From contig JAWXBI010000176.1 of the NCBI GenBank assembly GCA_034439915.1, positions 20,838 to 84,837 of the forward strand: 64,000 bases of DNA, in the 5' to 3' direction. A program made the position numbers and the translations under genes. Shown piece by piece: positions 53,456-61,547 of the stretch. How positions within the stretch are numbered: the first letter of the stretch is position 1; every line of letters begins with the position of its first letter. The notes under the pieces are model-generated. The model was not told where the DNA came from. It saw nothing but the letters and a program-made list of their open reading frames with translations, and ran no database searches. The stretch is from JADJLQ01 sp034439915. Its GTDB lineage: Bacteria; Bacteroidota; Bacteroidia; Chitinophagales; Saprospiraceae.

Positions 53456-54734
53456 GGATGAGTTTTAATAGTTCTTTGGATTGGGAGAGTAGAGCCAGGT
53501 GGATATCGGTTTTTAATCTGGCTTGGGAAAGATTATAGGTATCGGTGGCGTATTCGTTGATCGTGATGATACCGTTTTCAAACTGGGCTTCACTGCTCCT
53601 GACCACGCGTTCATGAAGTGCAATCATGGCCTCGTCTTCTTTGATCAGTTGGTCGAGATTTTCAATTTCGAGCCGTTGAGCTTGTTCCCTGATATTTTGC
53701 TGAAGGAGGAAGGCGTCTTCCTGGATGTTTACCTTATCCAGGTTGGCCTGGAGAATTTTTTTCTCCCTGGTGCTTTGGCGGGTATACAAATTGCCCAGGT
53801 TCCACTGCCAGCGAAGGCCCAGGATGGAATATGGTTCAAAATCATCAGACAATAAATTCAACCCGGGCCTCCCATAACCCAATTGACCAAACACCTGTAC
53901 CCGCGGCTGATACTTAGTATTGGAAAGTTGAAATTGAGCGGCCTGCATTTTTCTTTGAGCATCCAATACTACAAGTTCAGGTCGTTTTGCAGCTTGATCT
54001 TCCGGATTCTGTATCAGTTGAGTCAGTTGAACCGTTGAATCCAGTTTCATCCCGGTAAGCAATTCGAGGGACTTTAATGCATTGGCTTTTTGTTTTTTAG
54101 CATCCAGTATATTTTGACGGGTCTCTTTGATTTTTATTTGTAAAGAAGCTTCCTGGTAACCGGATACCACGCCTTCGCGGATCTGATTGTTGAGTTTGAC
54201 GGCTTTCTGGTCGAGGTCCCTGGACAACAATTCAAGTTGTTTGATGGCCAGGTCGGCCATTAAAGCATTATAATAGGTGCGGCAAAGGGTCTCTTTCAAA
54301 CCGATGAAATGCACCTCCGTATTGGCTGCTTCCAGAACAGTCACGCGCGAAGCCTGCTCATTCATTGCTTTGCGGGCACCTCCATCATATAGGGATTGTG
54401 AAATTTCCACTACGGCGCGGTATTGATCATGTGCCTGACCGGGGATGTCAAGGCCCGGGATGGTCAATGGGATTTCTGTAACATCGGATTGCCAGGTGGC
54501 TTGCCCCTGAAAACTGGTTTGCGGCAGTGTGCTTAGGGCATTTATTTTTTTCTGCTGGAGCTCAACCGATTTACCCGCTTCATTCAATTGGCGAAACGGG
54601 TGATATTGTTCGAGAGCCCGGTATAAATCATTTAACTGAAGTGAAGTCTGAGCAGGAAGGTTCCACTGAAGAGCGATTAAACCAAAGGCCAGGCCAAGCC
54701 ATTTTTTAATCCTTCTAAATGTATAAGCAGGCAT
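53442..54734 (-). CDS. TolC-family outer-membrane efflux protein
   Basis: Outer-membrane channel protein of 430 residues, with a signal peptide (KWLGLAFGLIALQW, cleavage near PAQ) and the repeated long helices and short strands of TolC. It has a coiled pattern in two blocks (about 60-215 and 265-410). The end of the second block, EAQFENGIITINEYATDTYNLSQARLKTDIHLALL-like, is the usual TolC signature (FENGxITxxEY). It lies 15 bp after the TetR gene and overlaps hlyD by 14 bp, so it is the second gene of the efflux operon. Confidence 0.92.
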   Translation of the reverse strand: MPAYTFRRIKKWLGLAFGLIALQWNLPAQTSLQLNDLYRALEQYHPFRQLNEAGKSVELQQKKINALSTLPQTSFQGQATWQSDVTEIPLTIPGLDIPGQAHDQYRAVVEISQSLYDGGARKAMNEQASRVTVLEAANTEVHFIGLKETLCRTYYNALMADLAIKQLELLSRDLDQKAVKLNNQIREGVVSGYQEASLQIKIKETRQNILDAKKQKANALKSLELLTGMKLDSTVQLTQLIQNPEDQAAKRPELVVLDAQRKMQAAQFQLSNTKYQPRVQVFGQLGYGRPGLNLLSDDFEPYSILGLRWQWNLGNLYTRQSTREKKILQANLDKVNIQEDAFLLQQNIREQAQRLEIENLDQLIKEDEAMIALHERVVRSSEAQFENGIITINEYATDTYNLSQARLKTDIHLALLSQSKELLKLIHGKN

Positions 54735-54749
54735 ACTTTCTGATTTAGG

Positions 54750-55361
54750 TTAGACAGCTATTGATTTCCATATGGTGTCGACGATATCTTTTTTTCGTTT
54801 CATCATCAGTGCGGTAAAGGTCTTCTCGGTATAACCCAGGCGTCCGGTCATCATGGGTTTAGATAAAAAAGGAAAAATGGTCAGGGATTGAATATTGATC
54901 ATCAACTCCCGTGGGGGAATATACCGTATGATCCCTTGTTTGGTTTCTCTTCGGATTTGTTTATCCAGTTGGAGCAAGAGTTGGTCTATGGGGATGTGTT
55001 CCAGGTGTTTTAAAACGATCTCCGGGTTGCGGTGCATTTCGCTCATAATAAAAACCGGTAACTCCGGCATTTTAAGGAGCCGATCCACATCGAGGGAAAC
55101 GATATTGGTAATTTTCTCCTTCAGGGGAAGGTCCTCCAGTAAAAAAGAAGCAATGGATGAAAACAGGAGTTGAAATTCCCGCAGGAAGATGACGGAAAAC
55201 AATTTTTCCTTACTGCGGAAATAATAATTGACCATGGATTTGGTCGTACCGGCATCTGCCGCGATATCCTGCAGCGAAACCCCGGAAAACCCTCTGGCAG
55301 CAAAGTGTTTACGCGCTGACTCGATGATGAGTTGTTCTGTATTGAGCGATTGAACGAGCAT
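54750..55361 (-). CDS. TetR/AcrR-family transcriptional repressor of the efflux operon
   Basis: Repressor of 203 residues. The helix-turn-helix domain is at about 8-55 (LIIESARKHFAARGFSGVSLQDIAADAGTTKSMVNYYFRSKEKLFSVIF), the typical TetR pattern; the C-terminal 145 residues are the helical ligand-binding domain. It is the first gene of the exporter operon, and a palindromic operator candidate lies 15-30 bp before its start, overlapping its own promoter. Ligand-controlled autorepression of the whole operon is the likely mechanism. The inducing compound is unknown. Confidence 0.93.
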   Translation of the reverse strand: MLVQSLNTEQLIIESARKHFAARGFSGVSLQDIAADAGTTKSMVNYYFRSKEKLFSVIFLREFQLLFSSIASFLLEDLPLKEKITNIVSLDVDRLLKMPELPVFIMSEMHRNPEIVLKHLEHIPIDQLLLQLDKQIRRETKQGIIRYIPPRELMINIQSLTIFPFLSKPMMTGRLGYTEKTFTALMMKRKKDIVDTIWKSIAV

Positions 55362-55375
55362 TTAGTACACTTGTT

Positions 55376-55391
55376 TCGAACGGTTGTTCGA
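55376..55391. promoter_or_regulatory. Palindromic operator candidate for the TetR repressor
   Basis: TCGAAC at 55376-55381 and GTTCGA at 55386-55391 form a perfect 6-bp inverted repeat around GGTT. It lies between the -7 box (55395-55402) and the repressor start (55361), over the expected transcription start, a position where bound TetR would block transcription. Confidence 0.6.
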
Positions 55392-55394
55392 CAA

Positions 55395-55425
55395 CGAAGG
55401 TAATTACATTATTTTTATTATCAAA
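55395..55425 (-). promoter_or_regulatory. Promoter of the TetR/efflux operon
   Basis: On the minus strand, TTTG at 55425-55422, exactly 19 bases, then TACCTTCG at 55402-55395 (one mismatch from TAnnTTTG). Spacing equals the phylum consensus. The palindromic operator starts 4 bases downstream. Confidence 0.6.
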
Positions 55426-55516
55426 AAAAAATGCCCTATTTATTCTTACAGGTAGAAAGTTCTTAAAACCGCTACAAGTTTTAAGTTAGATAAAAAAATA
55501 AAGCAAACTTTTAGAA

Positions 55517-57559
55517 TCACCAACTTATTTGAATCCCTAACCGCGCCAATCGTCCGGCTCCATTGATACCTGAACCGTGAATACGATAATCACTATTGAA
55601 CACATTTTCTATACCCGCACGGATAGAAATGATATCCGTGCGATAAGTCAAACCGGCATTCAGAATATTCCATGCCGGGGTACCTGTTTTTGAGATCCGG
55701 TTATCGGAAAGATCTCCGGCACTAAGTCTCTTTTGACTACCCGCATTAATGGACTCCATATAAAAAGACCACCTGATACCCGGCCGGTATTGTAACCAGA
55801 CTGAATAAAAAAGTGGTGGTATCCTTCGAATAGGTTCATTTGCTGTTTGGTTTTGACCAAACGTATACTGAAAATTGCCCCTGCAGTTGAAAACAGTATT
55901 GATATTCCAATCCCAGGATGATTCCCAGCCATAAATAAAGGATTTGTCAGAATTCTTTTTGATGAATACCGGGTATCCCTGCAAACTATCACCTTTTATT
56001 GCAGTCCGGGTAATAAGATCATTTAATTTCAAATAATACAGACCATGTTCCATTTTAAGAACTAACCCGGTCCAGCGGTAGCCGGCGCTAAGATGCAACC
56101 CTTTTTCAGGCACCAAATCATAATTCGGCACTTCGTATCTGAAATCAACAATACCCAGCGTACCAGCATCGTCGATATTGGGCGCCCGAAATGTTTTATC
56201 TGCATTTAAATATACCCGGTGATTGCCAAATGCGCGGCCCAACGATCCATGCCAGACCAAAGCCGAAGGCTTGAGGGTGATGTCCCCAAGATTCGGATCT
56301 ATTGTTTTTAACCGATAGATGTTCCAGCGCCAGCCCCAGGTCAGGTCCCATTTATTAAAACCCGCATTCCAATAATTGAACACTCCTGCATTCAGATATT
56401 TTGCTCCATCCGGATATAAACCCCTGAGTTGGGGAGGGCTCGGCGTATTGTTTTCGAATATTGCTTTACTCCTCACTTTATCGAGGTAAACATCATATCC
56501 AAAAACAGCATGTATTGACGAACCAGGTGTAAACTGCACTTGTGAAGTCAGACCCAGCACCTGGACACCGTCCTCTTCTATTCTAAGTGGGTCTGTCGTT
56601 TTTTTCTGAATACTTCTATGTTCATGAAGATATTGCCAGGAAAAGGTGGTCTCCAGATTTTCCAAAAAGGAGGAATTACCAAAAACATACTTATTCCTCA
56701 CATAGGCTAATTGATGATCAAGTTGATCGGATTGATTTATTTCAAACCCTTCCAATACCAGTTTATGATACACCGGAACATCATATTGAGCTGCCTTCGA
56801 ATAAGAAAAATCCCAGGTTCCCAGGGGATTAAACCATCTGGCTTTAAGATCGGTATTGTATTCCTGGTAACCACTCGGTGATTGTATACCGGTAAGTTTA
56901 CCTCCGCGCAGATCACCGTAATTTAAATATGCACCCCTGCCAGAAATAGCAAAGTCCTTTTTAGATAATGCCACCCTTGCATTAACTATTTTTTCAATAT
57001 CCGATGTAGCCCATTGAGTATAAATATTGCCATAAATGCCATGATCATGATCTAATGCCGGTTTTATACTTTGGAGATGAAGCACTCCACCGATGGCATC
57101 TGAACCATATTGAACCGCTCCTGATCCTTTGATGACCTCTATTTGTTGCTGGTCATACAAGGATTGAAGGCTGAGGTATTGATTTGGCCCATATCGGTAA
57201 ATAGAGTTGTTGAGCCGGATTCCATCCTTTAAAATCAATACCTGGTTACCGGTCAATCCTCTGATAAAGGCAGAACCCCCACCTTGATTTGTTTTTTGCA
57301 TCCATATACCGTGATGTTGTAAAGCCTCGGGCAGGTTGCGAGATGTTACGGAGCCTAATTTAGCACTACTCAGGACCTGATGAGCAATATTTATGTTATC
57401 TGCTGTCTGTGACATTCTTGCTGCTGAAATGAGAATCTCCTGAATCTTAACTACCGTATCTGTAGGAATATTTTGAGATAGAATATAATTGTCCATACAC
57501 CAGGCCAAAAGAATAAATACCATACAAGTCCTTCTACACCGAGGAGAGAAAGAGCTCAT
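55517..57559 (-). CDS. TonB-dependent receptor coupled to a phosphoesterase lipoprotein
   Basis: Outer-membrane receptor of 680 residues. A signal peptide is plausible from either the first ATG or the internal MVFILLAW (residue 13). The plug domain spans about 35-160 (EILISAARM at the start, LPEALQHHGIWMQKTNQGGGSAFIRGLTGNQVLILKDGIRLNN, ending KGSGAVQYGSDAIGGVLHL), followed by a 22-strand-type barrel ending ARLGIQISW. No carboxypeptidase-like extension and no SusD partner are present. It starts 4 bp inside the end of the YncE/phosphoesterase gene, so the two are translationally coupled. It should import a compound, perhaps one released by that partner. Confidence 0.92.
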   Translation of the reverse strand: MSSFSPRCRRTCMVFILLAWCMDNYILSQNIPTDTVVKIQEILISAARMSQTADNINIAHQVLSSAKLGSVTSRNLPEALQHHGIWMQKTNQGGGSAFIRGLTGNQVLILKDGIRLNNSIYRYGPNQYLSLQSLYDQQQIEVIKGSGAVQYGSDAIGGVLHLQSIKPALDHDHGIYGNIYTQWATSDIEKIVNARVALSKKDFAISGRGAYLNYGDLRGGKLTGIQSPSGYQEYNTDLKARWFNPLGTWDFSYSKAAQYDVPVYHKLVLEGFEINQSDQLDHQLAYVRNKYVFGNSSFLENLETTFSWQYLHEHRSIQKKTTDPLRIEEDGVQVLGLTSQVQFTPGSSIHAVFGYDVYLDKVRSKAIFENNTPSPPQLRGLYPDGAKYLNAGVFNYWNAGFNKWDLTWGWRWNIYRLKTIDPNLGDITLKPSALVWHGSLGRAFGNHRVYLNADKTFRAPNIDDAGTLGIVDFRYEVPNYDLVPEKGLHLSAGYRWTGLVLKMEHGLYYLKLNDLITRTAIKGDSLQGYPVFIKKNSDKSFIYGWESSWDWNINTVFNCRGNFQYTFGQNQTANEPIRRIPPLFYSVWLQYRPGIRWSFYMESINAGSQKRLSAGDLSDNRISKTGTPAWNILNAGLTYRTDIISIRAGIENVFNSDYRIHGSGINGAGRLARLGIQISW

Positions 57560-60324
57560 TTTTTTGATTCTTTTAATGAGGATCGGATGAACTTTTCATC
57601 ATCCAGATCAGGTCCAGTAGTTAATGCTTTCCAGTCAAAAGATTCATGCAGCGGATCGAGCGCATGTCGTGGATTAAACATCAGGCTATCGACCGGCAAA
57701 GCCTTGTAAGCGGTAAAATCAGGTTGGTCAGTAAAACAATCTGACAGGTCAGAGGCTCCGGCATCGTATTGATTGAGATAAGGAATACCCAATACATGCC
57801 AAAACGTTTTGAATATACTTCCAAAGCTGGTATGGGTATGACTGACGTGATTTTTTTTAGCAAATGGGGATATCACCATCAATATACTACGATGTGCATC
57901 TATATGGTCCCGTCCGTCCTGTGAATCATCTTCGGTAATTACAATCGCCATCTCTTTCCAGTAAGGTGTACCGGATAAGAATTCAACTAAACGACCAAGA
58001 GCAAGATCATTGTCCGCCATATAACTTTCCCGGTATGGAAATCCTGCTTGCGGCCTTTCCCCTGCCCCATGATCGTTGGGCAGGATAATGGTAAGCAAGG
58101 AAGGCAAACTTTTTCCATCTGCCCAGCGTTCGTTAAACTCCTTAATAAAAACATCCACTCTGAATTGATCCGGGATTGCCATATTAAAGGTGGGGTATTT
58201 TCTGGAAGTGCGATCATATAATGGTCCGGGCAATGGATAGTTGACCAGGTATTTTACCCCTCCAAACTTGAATGTGGAATCAGCAAAAGAACCGGCATCA
58301 AATTCTACTCCAAAACCAAAATTGAAAAATTCTTTTTTATTCCGATACATATGATCCCAGATCGATCCATGTTGATTATAATCTTCCGGATAAATGGCTC
58401 CCGAAGCTCCTGTCATACCAAAACGCCCAGGTGCATTGGATTTATGGTCCAAACCTCTTTTCCCTCCATATGCTGCAGAAGTATGTGTTTCGAGCCACTC
58501 ATTGGGGTAAGTGCCTGCCAGCCACCGGTGCCCATCAGCAGAATGATCCGAATCGACATAGAAATTATCGCTATTACTGAATTTTTTTGCCAGCGCAAGA
58601 TGATTGGGCATGACCGTAATTTGAGCGAGTGAATCCGTCTTCCTCTTATTGCTAAATTTAACCTGATGACCATACCTGGCCAATGAAGCTTCTCCCTTGC
58701 CTTGTACCAGCTGACCAAATACTTCATCATACGTGCGATTTTCCTTGGACACAAAAACCAGGTACTTTATTGGACTTTTATGTGCTGATTCAAAATGATT
58801 AGGAACAGTGACCTGCTGACTGGGGGAAACCGGTGTCCAATTAAAATTATTTTGAACTACTTTATCTGAATACTCTTGCAATTTTGAATCTTCCGGAATA
58901 TCCAGTATGGTTATTGAACCTTTCATTAATGACCCTATATAATCACCTTCAGGGCCTGATCGATAAGAGGCTCCACCATTTGGTCCGCTGCCAAATCCTT
59001 TTGCATTGGCAACCAGCAGTTTATTTTGTGATGGATTCACCCGAAGTTTCGAAGGAAACCATCCTACCGGTAAATGACCTATAAGCCGGAGATCGTCCAC
59101 ATTGATTACGGCTACCGCATTGATACCGGATTCAGCTACATATAATCTTTTTTCACCCTGATCTAAAGCCAAACCAAATGGGATGATACCTTTCAATGAA
59201 CCGAGTCTTGGATCCAGAGTCAGGTTGATGTTTTTAACGAGGGTATGTTTTTTTGCATCGATCACTGAAATACAATCATTGTTGCCGTTACTTACAAACA
59301 CATACTGGCTACCTGCAACAATTGAATTGGGACTGCTACCTCCCACCGCAGGTATGCCATCGAGTTTGTCTCCTACCAAAAAACCAGTTTTTATTTTATA
59401 TTCAGCGGTGCTACCTGGTGTTTTAAGATTGTAAATCCAAATAGAAAAAGCCTCATCTGAATTTAGTTCACCAAGCCCTTTCACGTGGATTGAATCCGAA
59501 TGTATACCATTAATCATCTCTTTTGAGCCATATGCGAAGGCGGGATAATCCAGAGGGTGTTTTCGTATCGTGGCGGAGTCCATATTATTGATCAGGCTGT
59601 ACTCAAACATACCCACGTTGGCAACATACAGGATGGATTCATCAGGGGATAAAGTAATACCAAAAGGATATCTGCCCGTTTGCCAATTATTAATTACACT
59701 TTTTGTTTCAAGATTTATTTCGATTATTCTGAACCCAATCTGATCTACGGCATAAATCTTTTTACCATCCAAAGTCATAACCATATCGCCTATATAGCCA
59801 TCGTTATACTGGAACCCTTTTTGCGTTGTTTTGCAGGATATTTCATCTTTTTTTTCCCCGGTCAAGGCATCAAAAACAAAAATTTTATTGGTCTGCCCAC
59901 CGGCCACATAGATGAGTCGATTATCCGGTGAAATGGCTAATCCCATGAATACAGCAGCCAGTAAATCATCATCGGTGTTCGCCGATTTTGGTATCTGCAT
60001 AAGGCTCATGGAGTCCGAAAAAGGATGCCGGATGACCGTAATTGAAAATGGATTGGTACCCGAGTTGGCCGTGACAGCCAGCGATCCATCTTTAGAAAGT
60101 ACCAAACCATAAGGGTGTGGTGCAATGCGGGTTGTTTTACCCATTGGTTTTACCCACCTTCCATTGGGTAAGATGGCTTCCACTTCGTTTGAAAAAGAAT
60201 AGGCCTCCTTAGCCGGAGCTGAAATACTCCATTTTTCATTGTTGACTTTGGAGGGCTTACATTGGTTAAAGATCAGGGCCAATGCAATTAAAGAAAAATA
60301 GTTGAAATTCATATTCAGCATCAA
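57556..60324 (-). CDS. Bifunctional YncE-type beta-propeller / phosphoesterase lipoprotein
   Basis: Predicted lipoprotein of 922 residues (lipobox near FNQC). The N-terminal 490 residues form YncE-like propeller repeats (ISPDNRLIYVAGGQTNKIFVFD, LSPDESILYVANVGMFEYS, GEKRLYVAESGINAVAVIN). The C-terminal part (about 520-870) is a PF04185-type phosphoesterase: YLVFVSKENRTYDEVFGQ, NFYVDSDHSADGHRWL, ILPNDHGAGERPQAGFPYRESYMADNDLALG and VITEDDSQDGRDHIDAHRS with the metal-binding Asp/His residues. Known relatives include acid phosphatases and phospholipase C-type enzymes. It is first in a two-gene unit with a TonB receptor, suggesting extracellular cleavage of a phosphate ester and uptake of a product; this is inference. 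Confidence 0.9.
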   Translation of the reverse strand: MMLNMNFNYFSLIALALIFNQCKPSKVNNEKWSISAPAKEAYSFSNEVEAILPNGRWVKPMGKTTRIAPHPYGLVLSKDGSLAVTANSGTNPFSITVIRHPFSDSMSLMQIPKSANTDDDLLAAVFMGLAISPDNRLIYVAGGQTNKIFVFDALTGEKKDEISCKTTQKGFQYNDGYIGDMVMTLDGKKIYAVDQIGFRIIEINLETKSVINNWQTGRYPFGITLSPDESILYVANVGMFEYSLINNMDSATIRKHPLDYPAFAYGSKEMINGIHSDSIHVKGLGELNSDEAFSIWIYNLKTPGSTAEYKIKTGFLVGDKLDGIPAVGGSSPNSIVAGSQYVFVSNGNNDCISVIDAKKHTLVKNINLTLDPRLGSLKGIIPFGLALDQGEKRLYVAESGINAVAVINVDDLRLIGHLPVGWFPSKLRVNPSQNKLLVANAKGFGSGPNGGASYRSGPEGDYIGSLMKGSITILDIPEDSKLQEYSDKVVQNNFNWTPVSPSQQVTVPNHFESAHKSPIKYLVFVSKENRTYDEVFGQLVQGKGEASLARYGHQVKFSNKRKTDSLAQITVMPNHLALAKKFSNSDNFYVDSDHSADGHRWLAGTYPNEWLETHTSAAYGGKRGLDHKSNAPGRFGMTGASGAIYPEDYNQHGSIWDHMYRNKKEFFNFGFGVEFDAGSFADSTFKFGGVKYLVNYPLPGPLYDRTSRKYPTFNMAIPDQFRVDVFIKEFNERWADGKSLPSLLTIILPNDHGAGERPQAGFPYRESYMADNDLALGRLVEFLSGTPYWKEMAIVITEDDSQDGRDHIDAHRSILMVISPFAKKNHVSHTHTSFGSIFKTFWHVLGIPYLNQYDAGASDLSDCFTDQPDFTAYKALPVDSLMFNPRHALDPLHESFDWKALTTGPDLDDEKFIRSSLKESKK

Positions 60325-60733
60325 TTAAAAAAAATTATAAATCCGGTTGAGGTGTCATTCAACCAGCATTCAGACAAAGAATGCGGCGAATAGGACAAAT
60401 ATGTGAATATCCTGTGATTTGAATGGAAATTGAATAAAAAGTTTATGTTAACTCCCTGGTATTTCCCTATGTCAAAGATTGATATCAAGAATAATTTCTA
60501 AATCTGAACCTATCGTGTTCCTGGCAGGCTTTGATCAGCGCCATTTCGCTCTCCTTACCCGGAAGGGCATTGTCGTTCTCCACACCCATTACCCCGCTAT
60601 AACCTTTTCCAGGGAAAAAGGAGGAAAAGAGAAAATAAGAAAGAAGGGCCAGGTTAAAATCTGAAAATTGTGCATTCTTAATCCCGATTAATAAAATTCC
60701 TTACAGATTTGCCGTTATTTTGCAGCCATAACT
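60325..60733. other. Intergenic region between divergent genes, no gene seen
   Basis: 409 bases between the phosphoesterase start (minus) and the HEPN gene (plus). A 61-codon open frame at 60479-60664 has no recognisable feature and I do not call it a gene. A -7-like box for the HEPN gene lies at the right end. No repeat or stable hairpin was seen. Confidence 0.5.
60715..60722 (+). promoter_or_regulatory. -7-like promoter box of the HEPN/MNT pair
   Basis: TTATTTTG, one mismatch from TAnnTTTG, 11 bases before ATG 60734. No clear TTTG element at the -33 position. Confidence 0.35.
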
Positions 60734-61132
60734 ATGAGTGATAAGGAATACAAATGGAAACAACGCCTGACCTATTTCGGCGAAGCCATTGAGAAACTAC
60801 AGGCTGCAGAAAGCAAGAAGGATTTGACCTTCATTGAAACTGCCGGGGTAATTAAAATTTATGAATTCACTTTTGAACTGGCCTGGAAAACCATCAGGGA
60901 TTTTTTAGAAGAGAAAAAAGTCGATATCATTTTCCCCCGGGATGTGATCAAAGCCGCCTTTCACTATGAATTAATCAATGATGGCGAAATATGGATGGAT
61001 ATGCTGGAAAAACGGAAATTTATGAACAAAACGTTCAATGTAAAGAATGCCCAAATAGCCTACAACCTTATCATCAATGACTATTTTAAGGAGTTGTATG
61101 ATGTCTTCATGAAATTAAAAAAAGAAGTATGA
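60734..61132 (+). CDS. HEPN-domain nucleotidyltransferase substrate-binding protein (HI0074 family), motif-degenerate
   Basis: Helical protein of 132 residues of the HI0074 type, which forms a complex with the small nucleotidyltransferase encoded next. The family's C-terminal motif normally reads R-x4-H-x-Y, where Arg and His are the RNase residues and Tyr is the AMPylation target in HepT/MntA systems. Here the corresponding stretch is Arg94-KFMN-Lys99-Thr-Phe101, so both His and Tyr are replaced. The N-terminal portion (RLTYFGEAIEKLQAAESKK, GVIKIYEFTFELAWKTIRDFLEE) is typical. It overlaps the MNT gene by 4 bp. A functional toxin is doubtful; a structural substrate-binding role remains possible. 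Confidence 0.85.
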   Translation: MSDKEYKWKQRLTYFGEAIEKLQAAESKKDLTFIETAGVIKIYEFTFELAWKTIRDFLEEKKVDIIFPRDVIKAAFHYELINDGEIWMDMLEKRKFMNKTFNVKNAQIAYNLIINDYFKELYDVFMKLKKEV

Positions 61133-61491
61133 ATTCGTTTGGAATCACAAAAAAAAGCTATAAACTTTTGTTAGATCTTTTTTTAAACCATCCGCAGATA
61201 GAACAAGTAATTCTATACGGCAGCCGGGCAAAAGGAAACTTTAAAAAGGGCAGCGATATCGATCTCGCTATCAAAGGAAAAGATTGTAATGCTGAAATTG
61301 CAACCCGCGTAAAAAGTACCATTAACGAAGTATTGCCAATACCCTATAAAGTGGATATCGTGGATTACGAAAGCCTGATGATTGTGGAATTAAAACAGAA
61401 AATCGATGAAGCAGGTGTAGTGTTTTATGAACGGATCACCCTGGTCAGTTTGGAACAAGATAACCCCTTGGATAAGAGTCAGGGTATTTAA
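61129..61491 (+). CDS. Minimal nucleotidyltransferase (MNT), antitoxin-like
   Basis: Protein of 120 residues of the MNT family (DNA polymerase beta-like nucleotidyltransferases). The catalytic motif is Gly31-Ser32 in LYGSRAKGNFKKGSDIDLAI, with Asp43 and Asp45 as metal ligands, and the third acidic residue is Asp76 in VDIVDYE. All three are intact. In HEPN/MNT toxin-antitoxin modules such enzymes AMPylate and silence the HEPN partner. The start overlaps the HEPN stop in an ATGA, so translation is coupled. Since the HEPN here lacks the target Tyr, the enzyme may modify another residue or another protein. Confidence 0.88.
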   Translation: MNSFGITKKSYKLLLDLFLNHPQIEQVILYGSRAKGNFKKGSDIDLAIKGKDCNAEIATRVKSTINEVLPIPYKVDIVDYESLMIVELKQKIDEAGVVFYERITLVSLEQDNPLDKSQGI

Positions 61492-61547
61492 AACGTACCC
61501 TTTTATAGGACATAGCTGGCCTCTGAAAACAAGTGATCCGAAAATAC

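Noticed and set aside
60479..60664. 61-codon open frame upstream of the HEPN gene
   Set aside because: No recognisable features or convincing start context; probably a chance frame.
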